Shown here one piece after another: positions 43,794-52,906 of a stretch of DNA of 64,000 nucleotides. Source of the stretch: an uncultured Flavobacteriales bacterium (GTDB taxonomy: Bacteria > Bacteroidota > Bacteroidia > Flavobacteriales > Crocinitomicaceae); assembly GCA_946480815.1 (NCBI GenBank), contig CAMLLB010000001.1:1-64000 (forward strand), written 5' to 3'. The notes beneath the pieces were generated by a model, which was given only the letters and a program-made list of their open reading frames with translations, made no database searches and was not told the DNA's origin. Both the position numbers and the translations under genes were made by a program. How positions within the stretch are numbered: position 1 is the stretch's first letter; the number at the start of each line of letters is the position of its first letter.

Positions 43794-44906
43794 ATGGATA
43801 AAAGAGATTATTACGAAGTTCTTGGTATTTCAAAAGGTGCATCGGAAGCTGAAATTAAGAAGGCTTACCGCAAAATGGCATTGAAGTACCACCCGGATAA
43901 AAATCCCGGAGATTCAGAGGCGGAAGGAAAATTTAAAGAAGCTGCAGAAGCATACGAAGTACTTTCGGATGCAAACAAAAAAGCGCGCTACGATCAATAT
44001 GGTCATGCAGGACTAGGTGGAAACGCCGGCTTTGGCGGCGGAATGAATATGGACGATATCTTCTCGCAATTCGGAGATATTTTCGGAGGTGCTTTTGGCG
44101 GTGGAAGTTTTGGTGGTGCAAGAGGTGGCGGCCAGCGTGTAGTGCGTGGGACTAACCTGCGCGTCAAAATGAAACTGACTTTAGAAGAAATTGCGGAAGG
44201 TGTTACCAAGAAAATCAAAGTCAATAAACTGGTAAATGCGGATGGTGTAACGTATAAAACCTGTTCTACATGTAACGGAACAGGACGCATTACACGTGTT
44301 GCTCAGACTTTTTTGGGAGCAATGCAGACACAGTCGACTTGTAATATTTGTCAGGGAGCAGGTAAAATGATTGACCAGAAACCGGCAGATGCAGATAATC
44401 AGGGATTGAAGCGGCAAGAAGAAGTCATTGAGATCGAGATTCCTGCCGGTGTGGAAGAGGGGATGCAACTGAGCGTTTCCGGAAAAGGAAATGCCGGCCC
44501 ATTCAATGGAATTCCGGGAGACTTGATCGTTGTGATCGAAGAACAACAGCATGAGGAACTGCGAAGAGATGGCGAACACCTGCATTACGAGGCATTTGTC
44601 AACTTTGTAGATGCGGTTTTGGGCGAAACAATTGAAGTTCCTACTGTAACCGGGAAAGCAAAAATTAAAGTGGAACCTGGAACCCAAAGCGGTAAAATGC
44701 TTCGTTTGAAAGGAAAGGGATTACCGGTACTTCAAGGCTACGGACACGGAGATTTATTTGTCCACATCAATGTCTGGACACCAAAGAAAGTAAGCAAAGA
44801 TGAAAAGGAAATCCTGGAAAAACTGAAAGTGAGCGAAAACTTTAAGCCAAATCCGGGACAAAATGAAAAAGGATTTTTTCAGCGAATGAAAGATATGTTT
44901 CAATAA
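43794..44906 (+). CDS. dnaJ: Chaperone DnaJ with only two zinc-finger repeats
   Basis: The 370-residue protein stimulates DnaK. The J domain (about 4-68) has the HPD motif in [26 protein letters not shown], and a Gly/Phe-rich linker follows. The zinc region has two CxxCxGxG motifs, [13 protein letters not shown] and [11 protein letters not shown], instead of the usual four, with [13 protein letters not shown] between them. The substrate-binding C-terminal domains are intact ([44 protein letters not shown]). The reduced zinc domain matches what I recall of flavobacterial DnaJ. A perfect terminator follows. Confidence 0.95.
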   Translation: MDKRDYYEVLGISKGASEAEIKKAYRKMALKYHPDKNPGDSEAEGKFKEAAEAYEVLSDANKKARYDQYGHAGLGGNAGFGGGMNMDDIFSQFGDIFGGAFGGGSFGGARGGGQRVVRGTNLRVKMKLTLEEIAEGVTKKIKVNKLVNADGVTYKTCSTCNGTGRITRVAQTFLGAMQTQSTCNICQGAGKMIDQKPADADNQGLKRQEEVIEIEIPAGVEEGMQLSVSGKGNAGPFNGIPGDLIVVIEEQQHEELRRDGEHLHYEAFVNFVDAVLGETIEVPTVTGKAKIKVEPGTQSGKMLRLKGKGLPVLQGYGHGDLFVHINVWTPKKVSKDEKEILEKLKVSENFKPNPGQNEKGFFQRMKDMFQ

Positions 44907-44925
44907 CAAGAAACGAAATGATGAT

Positions 44926-44957
44926 AGTAGGGGGCGATTAATCGCCCCCTACTGTTT
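44926..44957 (+). terminator. Perfect terminator of the grpE-dnaJ unit
   Basis: A 13-base stem, AGTAGGGGGCGAT / ATCGCCCCCTACT (44926-44938 with 44941-44953), followed by GTTTT. Confidence 0.9.
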
Positions 44958-44988
44958 TAATAAACATTCTTTTCACTAGTTTTATCGA

Positions 44989-45900
44989 ATGAGAAGATTT
45001 ACAAGTCCGCTGGAGCCTACTATTGGTATCAGGCATTATTTGCTGGGGCTCGTTGCAATTCTTATTGGAGTTTACTTTATCGGGGGTTCTTTGATGTCAA
45101 TCTTAATCTCTGCTAAGTCGCCTGCGGGTGATTCGGTGAATTCATTTTCAGATTTTCAGGAGCTATTTTCTAAAAACGAATTTTTTGCCCTGAACATGAT
45201 CCCTTTTGCATTGGGGATCCTGACAATTTTATTTTGCTCCAAACTGATTTTTAAAAGACCCTTCCGGACCTTTTTAACGGCGCGTCCCCGGTTTGATTTC
45301 ACCCGTTTCTTCTTTGCATTCGGTTTATGGACTACCCTGATGATGGTTTCGTTTTTCATTACATTCATTGATTTAAACCATCAGCTTCATTGGAATTTTC
45401 AACCCGAACGGTTTTATTATCTGTTGGCACTGGCACTGATTCTTGTTCCGATCCAAACGGGTTTTGAAGAAGTGCTTTTTAGAGGTTTCCTACTTCAAAT
45501 GTTCGGGAAAGTCACTCAAAAAGGGATTTATTTAATTGCAATCAATGGAATGCTGTTCGGAGCATTGCACCTGATGAACCCGGAGATCGATAAACTGGGT
45601 TACTTTGCAGTTGGTTATTATATTATTTCAGGAATTTTTACTTCCTTCATAACAGTAATGGATAACGGTCTGGAACTTTCCTGGGGCTTTCACCTGGCAA
45701 ATAACCTTTTTGGGATTATCGTTGTAACAAACAATTGGCAGGTGATCCAAACAGATGCCTTATTCATGGATGTATCCAAACCAATATTGGGTTGGGACAT
45801 GTATGTAACCATGTTCCTGTTTTATCCGTTAATGCTTCTTGTTTTTTGGTTGGTTTACCGATGGGAAAACTGGAATAAGGTACTTTTACAACGTAAATGA
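44989..45900 (+). CDS. CPBP family intramembrane glutamic protease
   Basis: The 303-residue protein has about eight membrane helices. The active site is clear: FEEVLFRGFLLQMFGK (EExxxR), then NGMLFGALHLMNPEID and WGFHLANNLFGIIVVTN supply the FxxxH and HxxxN residues. CPBP/Rce1-type enzymes cleave membrane substrates or act in peptide maturation; the substrate is unknown. Its ATG follows a TAGTTTTA box that is one base off the promoter consensus. The ABC transporter genes begin 17 bases after the stop, so they are probably one operon. Confidence 0.9.
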   Translation: MRRFTSPLEPTIGIRHYLLGLVAILIGVYFIGGSLMSILISAKSPAGDSVNSFSDFQELFSKNEFFALNMIPFALGILTILFCSKLIFKRPFRTFLTARPRFDFTRFFFAFGLWTTLMMVSFFITFIDLNHQLHWNFQPERFYYLLALALILVPIQTGFEEVLFRGFLLQMFGKVTQKGIYLIAINGMLFGALHLMNPEIDKLGYFAVGYYIISGIFTSFITVMDNGLELSWGFHLANNLFGIIVVTNNWQVIQTDALFMDVSKPILGWDMYVTMFLFYPLMLLVFWLVYRWENWNKVLLQRK

Positions 45901-45916
45901 ATCATTTTTTGATTAC

Positions 45917-46840
45917 ATGTTAGAAATTCAAGAGCTTACAAAACGTTATCAGCGAAAAGCGGCTATCGATCAGGTCTCATTTAGTCTTAGGAAAGGAGAG
46001 ATCTTCGGTTTACTTGGTCCAAATGGGGCCGGGAAGACCACGCTTATTCGGATCATCAATAAAATCATTGAGCCCGATTCGGGAACCATTCGTTTTAATG
46101 GTGATTTGCTTCAGCAAAAACATTTGGCCCATATCGGATACTTGCCGGAAGAACGGGGTTTGTATAAGCAGATGACCGTTGAAGCCCACGCTCATTTCCT
46201 GGGAGCTTTGCGTGGAATGAGTAAAAGTGAGATCAATACCTCTTTGGATTATTGGTTGAAGAAATTCAATTGCGCAGATTGGCGAAAGAAGCGGATCCAG
46301 GAACTTTCAAAGGGAATGGCGCAAAAAGTACAATTCATTTATGCAATCCTTCACGAACCGGATCTGTTGATCCTGGATGAACCCTTTTCAGGATTTGACC
46401 CGGTGAATGTAGAGTTGATCAAAGCAGAAATGCAGGAAATGAAATTGAAAGGAAAAACGATCCTGATCTCAACTCACAATATGCGCAGCGTGGAAGAAAT
46501 TTGTGACCGGGTAGTTTTAATCCATCAATCCAAAAAAGTACTGGAAGGGCGCGTAAGCGAAATCCAGGACCAGCAAAAAACAGGTGAATATGCAGTTAAA
46601 TTCAGGGGAAATATGATTGCATTTGTCAATGCGCTCTGGATTGGTTTCGAATTGATCGACAAAGAAATATTGGGTGATGACCGTTTTATTGCACGGGTAA
46701 AAATGAGAGGAGACAACTCGTTTGAGGATTTATTGAAAACACTGATAGGCCAGGTGAAAATCGAGGCTGCATGGGAAGTTTTGCCAAGTATGAATGAAGT
46801 ATTTATTTCAACTGTAACAACAGAAAGCGATGAGAAATAG
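45917..46840 (+). CDS. ABC transporter ATP-binding protein (NatA-like exporter)
   Basis: I start at the ATG at 45917 (MLEIQELTKRYQRK), giving 307 residues; the longer frame overlaps the protease gene. Walker A is GPNGAGKTT, the signature is LSKGMAQKVQF, Walker B is LLILDEPFSGFDP, and the H-loop STHNMRS is present. The C-terminal about 70 residues form the extra domain seen in NatA/CcmA-type exporters. It pairs with the permease gene, whose ATG overlaps its end by 11 bases. It exports a lipid, ion or drug; the substrate is unknown. Confidence 0.94.
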   Translation: MLEIQELTKRYQRKAAIDQVSFSLRKGEIFGLLGPNGAGKTTLIRIINKIIEPDSGTIRFNGDLLQQKHLAHIGYLPEERGLYKQMTVEAHAHFLGALRGMSKSEINTSLDYWLKKFNCADWRKKRIQELSKGMAQKVQFIYAILHEPDLLILDEPFSGFDPVNVELIKAEMQEMKLKGKTILISTHNMRSVEEICDRVVLIHQSKKVLEGRVSEIQDQQKTGEYAVKFRGNMIAFVNALWIGFELIDKEILGDDRFIARVKMRGDNSFEDLLKTLIGQVKIEAAWEVLPSMNEVFISTVTTESDEK

Positions 46841-48119
46841 TTGGATAATTGCCATGCGCGAACTCAGAGAACGATTGGGAAGCCGTTCCTTTATATTGAT
46901 GGCTATTTTAGGTCCGTTGGTAGTACTTACCCTCACTTACCTGATCTTCCAATTCGGAGGGAAAGACCAGCAAAAATGGCATGTTTTGATCGTTGACCCG
47001 GCAAATGTATTTGAACAGAAAATCATGTCGGGTGAAGACCCGAACATCACGTATTCATTCGCTACGAATTATATTGAAATAGAACAATTTGCAAAAGACA
47101 AGCGTTTTGCCGATTTCGATGCGATGGTAGAGATCAATGAAAAGATCCTTTCCAATAAATCAGGCTTTTTGTTTTACCGTGAAAAACCTTCATTTACCAT
47201 GTCGGTAAATATCCGCTACCAGGTTGAAAGAAGGTTGGAGGAAGTATTGGCAAAGCAGTTTACAAAATTGTCTGTCAGCGAATTCCGATCGATTAAACAG
47301 CCTTTGAATTTTGCTTTTAGAAATGTTTACGATCCGGAAGACGTGAAAAGTGATTTGGCTGGTTGGGTCGGATTGTTTTTCGGAGCAGTGATCTTTGTCT
47401 TTATTTTCCTTTTCGGAATGACTATTTTGCGTTCGGTTTCCAGGGAAAAGACCAATCGGGTAGTAGAAATCTTACTGGCGACAGTGAAACCACGTTCTTT
47501 GATGCTTGGAAAAATCCTGGGTATTGGAATCAGTGCATTTCTGCAAGTGGCTTTATGGTGTTTAATTATTGGAATAGGTCTGTATTTCATGCGTGAAATG
47601 ATCTTTATAGATATGTATGATGCGTCTAACCAGGCAGAAGGACAAGTCAGCGATTATAACCAGTTTGTGGAATTGGTATTTGACCGGGTCCAATTCGGAG
47701 TGATGATCTTCTATTTCTCTTTGTTCTTTGCTTTTGGATATTTGTTTTATGGAGCTTTCTTTGCGGCATTGGGAGCAGTTTCAGGATCAGAATCAGATGG
47801 ACAGCAATTCCTGATACCGCTGATATTAATTTTGTGCTTTGCCCTGTATTCCGGGTATTTTGTATTAGAAAATCCGGATAGTCCATGGGCAACCTTTTTC
47901 ATGTACTTCCCTTTTACGGCCCCTGTAGTTGCGATGGTGAAATTATCCATCGGATTTGCAGAAGGAGATTCATACCAATTGTTTGTTTCGTTATTTTTAC
48001 TGTTGGTAAGCTCTATTGGCGTGATTGCAATTGCAGCACGATTATTCAAAAACGGCTTGCTTCAATTTGGACATACGCTACGATTTAAAAATATTATTCT
48101 TTGGTTGAAAGTCAGGTAA
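46830..48119 (+). CDS. ABC-2 type exporter permease (NatB-like)
   Basis: The 429-residue protein has an N-terminal helix (SFILMAILGPLVVLTLTYLIFQFG), a large extracytoplasmic domain (about 40-180) and a block of five to six helices at the C-terminus (LAGWVGLFFGAVIFVFIFLFGMTILRSVSREKTNRVVEILLATVKPRSLMLGKILGIG). The segment RSVSREKTNRVVEILLATVKP is typical of NatB-like ABC-2 permeases. It works with the ATPase encoded just upstream (11-base overlap). Ppx/GppA starts 1 base after its stop. Confidence 0.93.
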   Translation: MRNSWIIAMRELRERLGSRSFILMAILGPLVVLTLTYLIFQFGGKDQQKWHVLIVDPANVFEQKIMSGEDPNITYSFATNYIEIEQFAKDKRFADFDAMVEINEKILSNKSGFLFYREKPSFTMSVNIRYQVERRLEEVLAKQFTKLSVSEFRSIKQPLNFAFRNVYDPEDVKSDLAGWVGLFFGAVIFVFIFLFGMTILRSVSREKTNRVVEILLATVKPRSLMLGKILGIGISAFLQVALWCLIIGIGLYFMREMIFIDMYDASNQAEGQVSDYNQFVELVFDRVQFGVMIFYFSLFFAFGYLFYGAFFAALGAVSGSESDGQQFLIPLILILCFALYSGYFVLENPDSPWATFFMYFPFTAPVVAMVKLSIGFAEGDSYQLFVSLFLLLVSSIGVIAIAARLFKNGLLQFGHTLRFKNIILWLKVR

Positions 48120-48120
48120 A

Positions 48121-49014
48121 ATGCGTGTAGCGGTCATAGATCTTGGAACAAATACATTTAATCTTTTGGTTGCGGACGTACATTCCGCCGGGTTTGACGT
48201 TGTACATAATTCAAAAGAAGGAGTAGCTCTTGGAATGGGAGGAATTAACCAGGGAGTCATTTCTCCTGCAGCGAAGGAACGTGCGTTCCATGCATTCGAA
48301 AAATTCAAAGGCATTTGTGACCAGTTGCAGGTTAAAACAATCATTGGAATCGGAACTTCAGCTGTGCGGGATGCCGAGAACAAAGACGAATTCATTCAAG
48401 AAATCAAAACGCGCTTTGATATTGATATCGAAATCGTGGACGGGCTGGAAGAAGCAAGATTGATCTACCAGGGAGTAAGCTGGTCTTATCAGTTCGATAA
48501 AACTTCCCTGATAATGGATATTGGAGGCGGTAGCACGGAGTTTATTCGGATTGAAGCAGGAAAAGAATTGGAATTTATCAGTGCAAATATTGGTGTTTCA
48601 AGGGCTGTTCAATTATTTCCGCTGGAAAATCCATTAACCAAAGAAAACCAGGACCAATTAATAAAGTGGTTCGAAGAAAATTCGAAAGAGTTAAAAGACT
48701 TTGCTTCTTGTGAAGTGTTGGTTGGAGCATCCGGTAGTTTTGAAACATTTTATGAGATGGTCCATGAAGAAGCATTTCCTCAACGACTCGAGAATATCCG
48801 TGTTTCAAGAACCGAATTGATGGGAACCCTGGATTGGATCATTGAATCGACATTCGAAGAAAGGGAAAATCACCCGTTTATTATCCCGATCAGGAGAAAG
48901 ATGGCTCCGGTGGCTGCTTTAAAGACCAAATGGATCATTGAGAAATTCGGTATTAAAGAAGTGGTGATTTCACCGTGCTCGCTGAAAGAAGGAGTGTTGC
49001 GCAGATTTTTTTAA
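48121..49014 (+). CDS. Ppx/GppA family phosphatase
   Basis: The 297-residue protein has the actin-like ATPase fold: AVIDLGTNTFNLLVADV at the start and LIMDIGGGSTEFIRIEAG in the middle. It matches the short form of the family (only the two N-terminal domains, without the HD-like region of E. coli GppA). The family breaks down polyphosphate or pppGpp. It is last in the run of CPBP protease, ABC ATPase, ABC permease and Ppx/GppA, each within 20 bases of the next, so these are likely one operon. Confidence 0.92.
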   Translation: MRVAVIDLGTNTFNLLVADVHSAGFDVVHNSKEGVALGMGGINQGVISPAAKERAFHAFEKFKGICDQLQVKTIIGIGTSAVRDAENKDEFIQEIKTRFDIDIEIVDGLEEARLIYQGVSWSYQFDKTSLIMDIGGGSTEFIRIEAGKELEFISANIGVSRAVQLFPLENPLTKENQDQLIKWFEENSKELKDFASCEVLVGASGSFETFYEMVHEEAFPQRLENIRVSRTELMGTLDWIIESTFEERENHPFIIPIRRKMAPVAALKTKWIIEKFGIKEVVISPCSLKEGVLRRFF

Positions 49015-49097
49015 TAATTCCGAATTACGAGTTCCGAATTCCGAATGATTTTCAAATCAGAGTAATGATTCAATATTGGAGGATCGAAAAATTCGTA

Positions 49098-49121
49098 ATT
49101 CGTAATTCGGCATTCGTAATT
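49098..49121. repeat. 24-base AT-rich repeat, exact copy of 43050-43073
   Basis: It begins ATTCGTAATTCGGC and is identical over 24 bases to a segment upstream of grpE. Further partial copies of ATTCGTAATT and TTCCGAATT surround it (49012-49090). Confidence 0.8.
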
Positions 49122-49153
49122 AATTGGTTATTTTCGTTCACCAATAAAAACAC

Positions 49154-50323
49154 ATGGCAAAGATATTGATCATTGATGATGAGCGTGCTATTCGCAGGGC
49201 TCTGCGTGAAATTCTTGAATTTGAAGATTTCCAGGTAGATGAAGCGGAGAATGGGGCAGAAGGATTGGAAAAAGCAAAAAACACGCTTTACGATATTATC
49301 TTTTGCGACATTAAAATGCCTCAAATGGACGGAATGGAAGTTCTTGATGCATTGATCGCTCAAAAGATAGATACTCCGGTTATTATGATTTCCGGTCATG
49401 GAAACATTGAGACAGCCGTCGATGCGATTAAAAAAGGTGCCTTTGATTTCATTGAAAAGCCGCTTGACCTGAACCGCATCCTGGTAACAATCCGAAATGC
49501 AAAAGACCGTGTTGTTCTGGTAGAAGAAACCAAGCAATTAAAAACCACTGTACGTAAGTTCAAAGGATCTTCCATTATTGGTGAAACCGAAGGAATCAAT
49601 AAGATCAAAGAAATGGTCGAAAAAGTTGCTCCTTCTGATGCCCGTGTATTGATCACGGGAGCAAACGGTTCAGGAAAGGAATTGGTTGCCCGTTCTCTTC
49701 ATGACCTTTCCAATCGTAAAAAGATGCCGTTCGTGGAAGTAAACTGTGCTGCGATTCCAAGTGAGTTGATCGAAAGCGAATTGTTCGGACACGAAAAAGG
49801 CGCGTTTACATCGGCTGTAAAGGACAAAAAAGGGAAATTCGAACTGGCTTCGGGTGGAACTTTGTTCCTGGATGAGATCGGAGATATGAGTGCTTCCGCC
49901 CAGGCGAAAGTATTGCGGGCTTTGCAGGAAAATGTCATCCAGCGGGTTGGAAGTGAAAGAGACATTAAAATCGATGCACGTGTTGTTGCAGCAACCAATA
50001 AAGATTTACGTAAAGAAATTGCGGAAGGTCGTTTCAGGGAAGATTTGTATCACCGTCTGGCAGTTATTTTAATTCACGTGCCTTCGTTGAATGAACGCCG
50101 CGAAGATATTCCGATGCTTGCTGAACATTTTATTGCACTGGTTTGTAATGAGCATGGAATTCCGAAGAAAGTATTTACGGATGATGCCTTGATCGAATTG
50201 CAACAAACCGATTGGACGGGAAATATCCGGGAATTGAGAAATATTGTGGAACGCTTGGTTATTCTGTGTGGTGCTAAGATCACCGGTGATGATGTGAAGA
50301 TGTTCGCTAACCCTAAGAGATAA
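49154..50323 (+). CDS. Sigma-54-type response regulator without a DNA-binding domain
   Basis: The 389-residue protein has a receiver domain (1-120; acidic pocket Asp8-Asp9, phospho-acceptor Asp52 in CDIKMPQMDG, Lys102) and an AAA+ domain (about 140-370): Walker A GANGSGKE (169-176), GAFTSA loop (216-221, usually GAFTGA), Walker B FLDE (238-241) and arginine-finger region FREDLYHRL (294-302). It ends 17 residues after the usual AAA+ end, with no Fis-type HTH. NtrC-like proteins contact sigma-54 from an enhancer; a form without HTH must act in another way or use a partner. No sensor kinase gene is next to it. Confidence 0.92.
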   Translation: MAKILIIDDERAIRRALREILEFEDFQVDEAENGAEGLEKAKNTLYDIIFCDIKMPQMDGMEVLDALIAQKIDTPVIMISGHGNIETAVDAIKKGAFDFIEKPLDLNRILVTIRNAKDRVVLVEETKQLKTTVRKFKGSSIIGETEGINKIKEMVEKVAPSDARVLITGANGSGKELVARSLHDLSNRKKMPFVEVNCAAIPSELIESELFGHEKGAFTSAVKDKKGKFELASGGTLFLDEIGDMSASAQAKVLRALQENVIQRVGSERDIKIDARVVAATNKDLRKEIAEGRFREDLYHRLAVILIHVPSLNERREDIPMLAEHFIALVCNEHGIPKKVFTDDALIELQQTDWTGNIRELRNIVERLVILCGAKITGDDVKMFANPKR

Positions 50324-50326
50324 AAA

Positions 50327-50357
50327 AATCCCCGTCAATTGACGAGGATTTTGGTTT
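50327..50357 (+). terminator. Terminator after the response regulator
   Basis: Ten-base stem AATCCCCGTC / GACGAGGATT with one C-A mismatch and an AATT loop, followed by TTTGGTTT. It lies 4 bases past the stop. Confidence 0.7.
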
Positions 50358-50458
50358 AATCTTATTTTTCTCCCACAAATTTCGCTGATCTCACAGATTT
50401 CAAAATAATTCGTTATCCAAATTAATCTGCGTTCTTCTGCACCATCTGCGGGAACAAT

Positions 50459-50896
50459 TTATTTTTTCATTTCTTTTGCTCCCATTTTCATGATCGCATA
50501 AGTAAATTCACACCCTTGTTTTGCTTTCAAAGCGCTTAAGATCTTTTCGATCACCTGGTCTTCCGTTTCGGAAGTATAGACCTGGTCATATTTTTTCTCC
50601 AAATCTTTCGAGCAACCCTGCATTTCTTTTCCAAGGTCAGCCATTGCTTGTGCATCAGCCATTCCTGCCTTCAAGTCTTTCATCATCACTTCTGTCATGG
50701 CAGCTTCCATATCCGTTCCGTCCTTTTCAGACTTCACAATGGCATTTTTCATTTCGTCAGAAATACCATCCGAAGATTTGTTCACACAGTCACACATATC
50801 CTGTGCCATTGCATCGTAATCGGCATCGCTTGCCATGTTACATGAAGTCACCAGGACCGCACCCGAAATTGAAAGTAATAGTAATAGTTTTTTCAT
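50459..50896 (-). CDS. Small cysteine-containing lipoprotein of unknown function
   Basis: The 145-residue protein has a lipoprotein signal (LLLLLSISGAVLVTSCNM, lipobox Cys near 19). The mature part is helical and rich in Asp, Glu, Met and Lys, with three further Cys (DMCDCVNKS, EMQGCSKD, KQGCEF). It resembles no named family that I can recall. A TAAATTTG promoter box is at 50922-50929. Confidence 0.8.
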   Translation of the reverse strand: MKKLLLLLSISGAVLVTSCNMASDADYDAMAQDMCDCVNKSSDGISDEMKNAIVKSEKDGTDMEAAMTEVMMKDLKAGMADAQAMADLGKEMQGCSKDLEKKYDQVYTSETEDQVIEKILSALKAKQGCEFTYAIMKMGAKEMKK

Positions 50897-50921
50897 ATTG
50901 TTTGTTTTTTCTAAAACTAAC

Positions 50922-50929
50922 CAAATTTA
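50922..50929 (-). promoter_or_regulatory. -7 box TAAATTTG
   Basis: Minus-strand exact TAnnTTTG match, 25 bases before the lipoprotein ATG at 50896. Confidence 0.5.
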
Positions 50930-50974
50930 TTGAATTTGAAATTCGCAATATCTAATTGAACTGCTTTTCCCATT

Positions 50975-51922
50975 TTACATTTTCAATTCACCAGTTACTT
51001 CAATTCCTCCCCATTCCAAAACATCAAATCCCTCACGGTTAAGTTGCTTTAAAACTTGCTGTTTTAAGAATACGGGTTTTGCAGGATCGACAGGCGACCA
51101 AACCAGATACACCCGATTCAACTGTTTTGGCGCGGGTTCAATTTCCAATGCTGCAAATTCATTGCAGGAATCGTTGAGTATAAACTGGACCATTACCTGC
51201 TCATACTTTTGGAGTTGTGGCCCCCAGAAGGTAATAAAATCTGTTTTTTCTTTATCATTGAAACCCAGTTCAGTCAGGTGTTTTTCAAGGGATTCCACTA
51301 TGTTTTCTTTCTTTAAAATGAATCCACCGATCTTTGCATCAAAGGTGTTGAAATGTTGCTCGGATTCCCAGAAAAGGTACGGATAATGTTTTCCCTGAAT
51401 GTCAATAGAACCATCCGGATGTGCTGTTCCTTTCCATCCTTTAGAATATTCAGGATAGGTAAATGTCAGTTCTCCGCTTACCTTTAGATCAACAGAAATC
51501 GCAATGTCTGATTCAGGATAGAGATAGATAACGGGTTTCTTTACTGGTCTGGGATCATCGATTGCTTTAAAATGCAACGAAATGATGGTAATTTGTCCGG
51601 CTTTGACATCAATGGAATCCGTTTCAATTTCCTGGAAATGATTATCGTAATAAAATTGAAAAAGGGCTTTTTGTGGTTTCCGGACCACTGCCACTTCATT
51701 CTTATCATTCATTCGAATGCGTTCATTGCTTCCGTTCATACCGAAACGCAATTCCCGGTGAGGGTTGTAATCCGAGTCAAATTCACAGACGATTTGAATA
51801 CGGGCACCCGAACTGACCGGATGTTTATCTTTTTCATACCTCACAAAGTAATCAGGGATTGATTCAAATGTATTTGCCAGTAAACCTTTACTGATCACTA
51901 AAAAAAAGAGTAAAATACGCAT
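50975..51922 (-). CDS. Tandem paralogue A, secreted protein with KPVIYLYPE motif
   Basis: A 315-residue protein with a signal peptide (ILLFFLVISKGLLA). Its core motifs recur in the two upstream genes: KPVIYLYPE (about 130), FTYPEY...WKGT, YPYLFWES, LGFNDKEKTDFITFWGPQLQKYE, FAALEIEP and a final WGGIEV. I do not recognise a named family, though I recall hypothetical proteins with the KPVIYLYP and DFI.YW.P motifs in other bacteria. It is third in a tandem of three on one strand (3-base gap to the next). No enzyme signature is seen. Confidence 0.8.
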   Translation of the reverse strand: MRILLFFLVISKGLLANTFESIPDYFVRYEKDKHPVSSGARIQIVCEFDSDYNPHRELRFGMNGSNERIRMNDKNEVAVVRKPQKALFQFYYDNHFQEIETDSIDVKAGQITIISLHFKAIDDPRPVKKPVIYLYPESDIAISVDLKVSGELTFTYPEYSKGWKGTAHPDGSIDIQGKHYPYLFWESEQHFNTFDAKIGGFILKKENIVESLEKHLTELGFNDKEKTDFITFWGPQLQKYEQVMVQFILNDSCNEFAALEIEPAPKQLNRVYLVWSPVDPAKPVFLKQQVLKQLNREGFDVLEWGGIEVTGELKM

Positions 51923-51925
51923 GAT

Positions 51926-52906
51926 TTATAAATTTGATTGAATTTCAATTCCACCCCATTCGATCAGGCAGTTTTTACTCCTGTTAATGGGAGTCAGGGT
52001 GTTTAATCTCACTTGTAAAGTCTCGTTCTCAATATCACTGATTTCTTTAAAAACAATGTAGATACGATTCTGTGTGTAATTCGGGGAAATGTCCAGTGAA
52101 GCAATCTCATTAACAGATTCGTTTTGGATCCAAAGTATTTGGAGGTATTTCATCTGTTGCATCCGTGGTCCCCAGTAGGTAATAAAATCTGATTTTTCTT
52201 TTGGGTTAAACCCCAGATCATCCAAGCGTGCTGAAAGGTATAGTATTGTTTGTTCGCCCAGGATTTGTTCTGAATTCTGCCAGTTCAGACTCAAACGCTC
52301 AACGGGAAGTTGTGCATCCCAAAAAAGATACGGATAGCCCGAACCATTGATTTGGATTGTTCCGTCAGCAGATGTTGTTCCTTTCCACTCGTTTTCGTAG
52401 ACCGGATACGTAAATTGAAGTTCAGCATCGGTTTTGATCCTCAGCGTAAATGCTTCTTCTTTTTCACTGTATAAATAAATGACCGGCTTTTCGACTGTAA
52501 TTTGCCTTCCGGAATTAGCTGAACCCTGGAAATTTAATCCAACTTCGTAATAATGTTTTCCCGCAAATTCCCGTTCGAAATGAATTTCATCGAAGTTTGG
52601 ATTGACATAAAACGCCAGCTTGTGTTTTCCTTTTGACAACGCAAGTTTAAAGGTTGTTTTTTTTTGTGTGACTGTATATTTGGTCGTTTTTCCATCCACT
52701 TTAACTTGTATGATCACCGGGTGTTGGTTCAACATCAATTGACCGTACAGATCTTCCACATGAAACACGAACCGGACACTGTCAGGATGGATTTTGCCCG
52801 AAACGCTGTCTTTGATGATCCAAATCGTTGGAAGTGATTCCTCTCCTTTTGAAAAACTCAGGAAAGAAAACATCAAAAAGATAAACAGTGTGAGTTTTTG
52901 TTTCAT
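51926..52906 (-). CDS. Tandem paralogue B, secreted protein with KPVIYLYSE motif
   Basis: The 326-residue middle member has a signal peptide (LTLFIFLMFSFLSFS), an N-terminal beta-rich region (about 25-150), then the shared core: KPVIYLYSEKEE, LQFTYPVYENEWKGT, YPYLFWDA, LGFNPKEKSDFITYWGPRMQQMK, IASLDISPN and IEWGGIEI. Its ATG overlaps the stop of paralogue C by four bases (ATGA), so they are translationally coupled. N-terminal regions differ strongly among the three, while the C-terminal halves keep the motifs. Confidence 0.8.
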   Translation of the reverse strand: MKQKLTLFIFLMFSFLSFSKGEESLPTIWIIKDSVSGKIHPDSVRFVFHVEDLYGQLMLNQHPVIIQVKVDGKTTKYTVTQKKTTFKLALSKGKHKLAFYVNPNFDEIHFEREFAGKHYYEVGLNFQGSANSGRQITVEKPVIYLYSEKEEAFTLRIKTDAELQFTYPVYENEWKGTTSADGTIQINGSGYPYLFWDAQLPVERLSLNWQNSEQILGEQTILYLSARLDDLGFNPKEKSDFITYWGPRMQQMKYLQILWIQNESVNEIASLDISPNYTQNRIYIVFKEISDIENETLQVRLNTLTPINRSKNCLIEWGGIEIQSNL

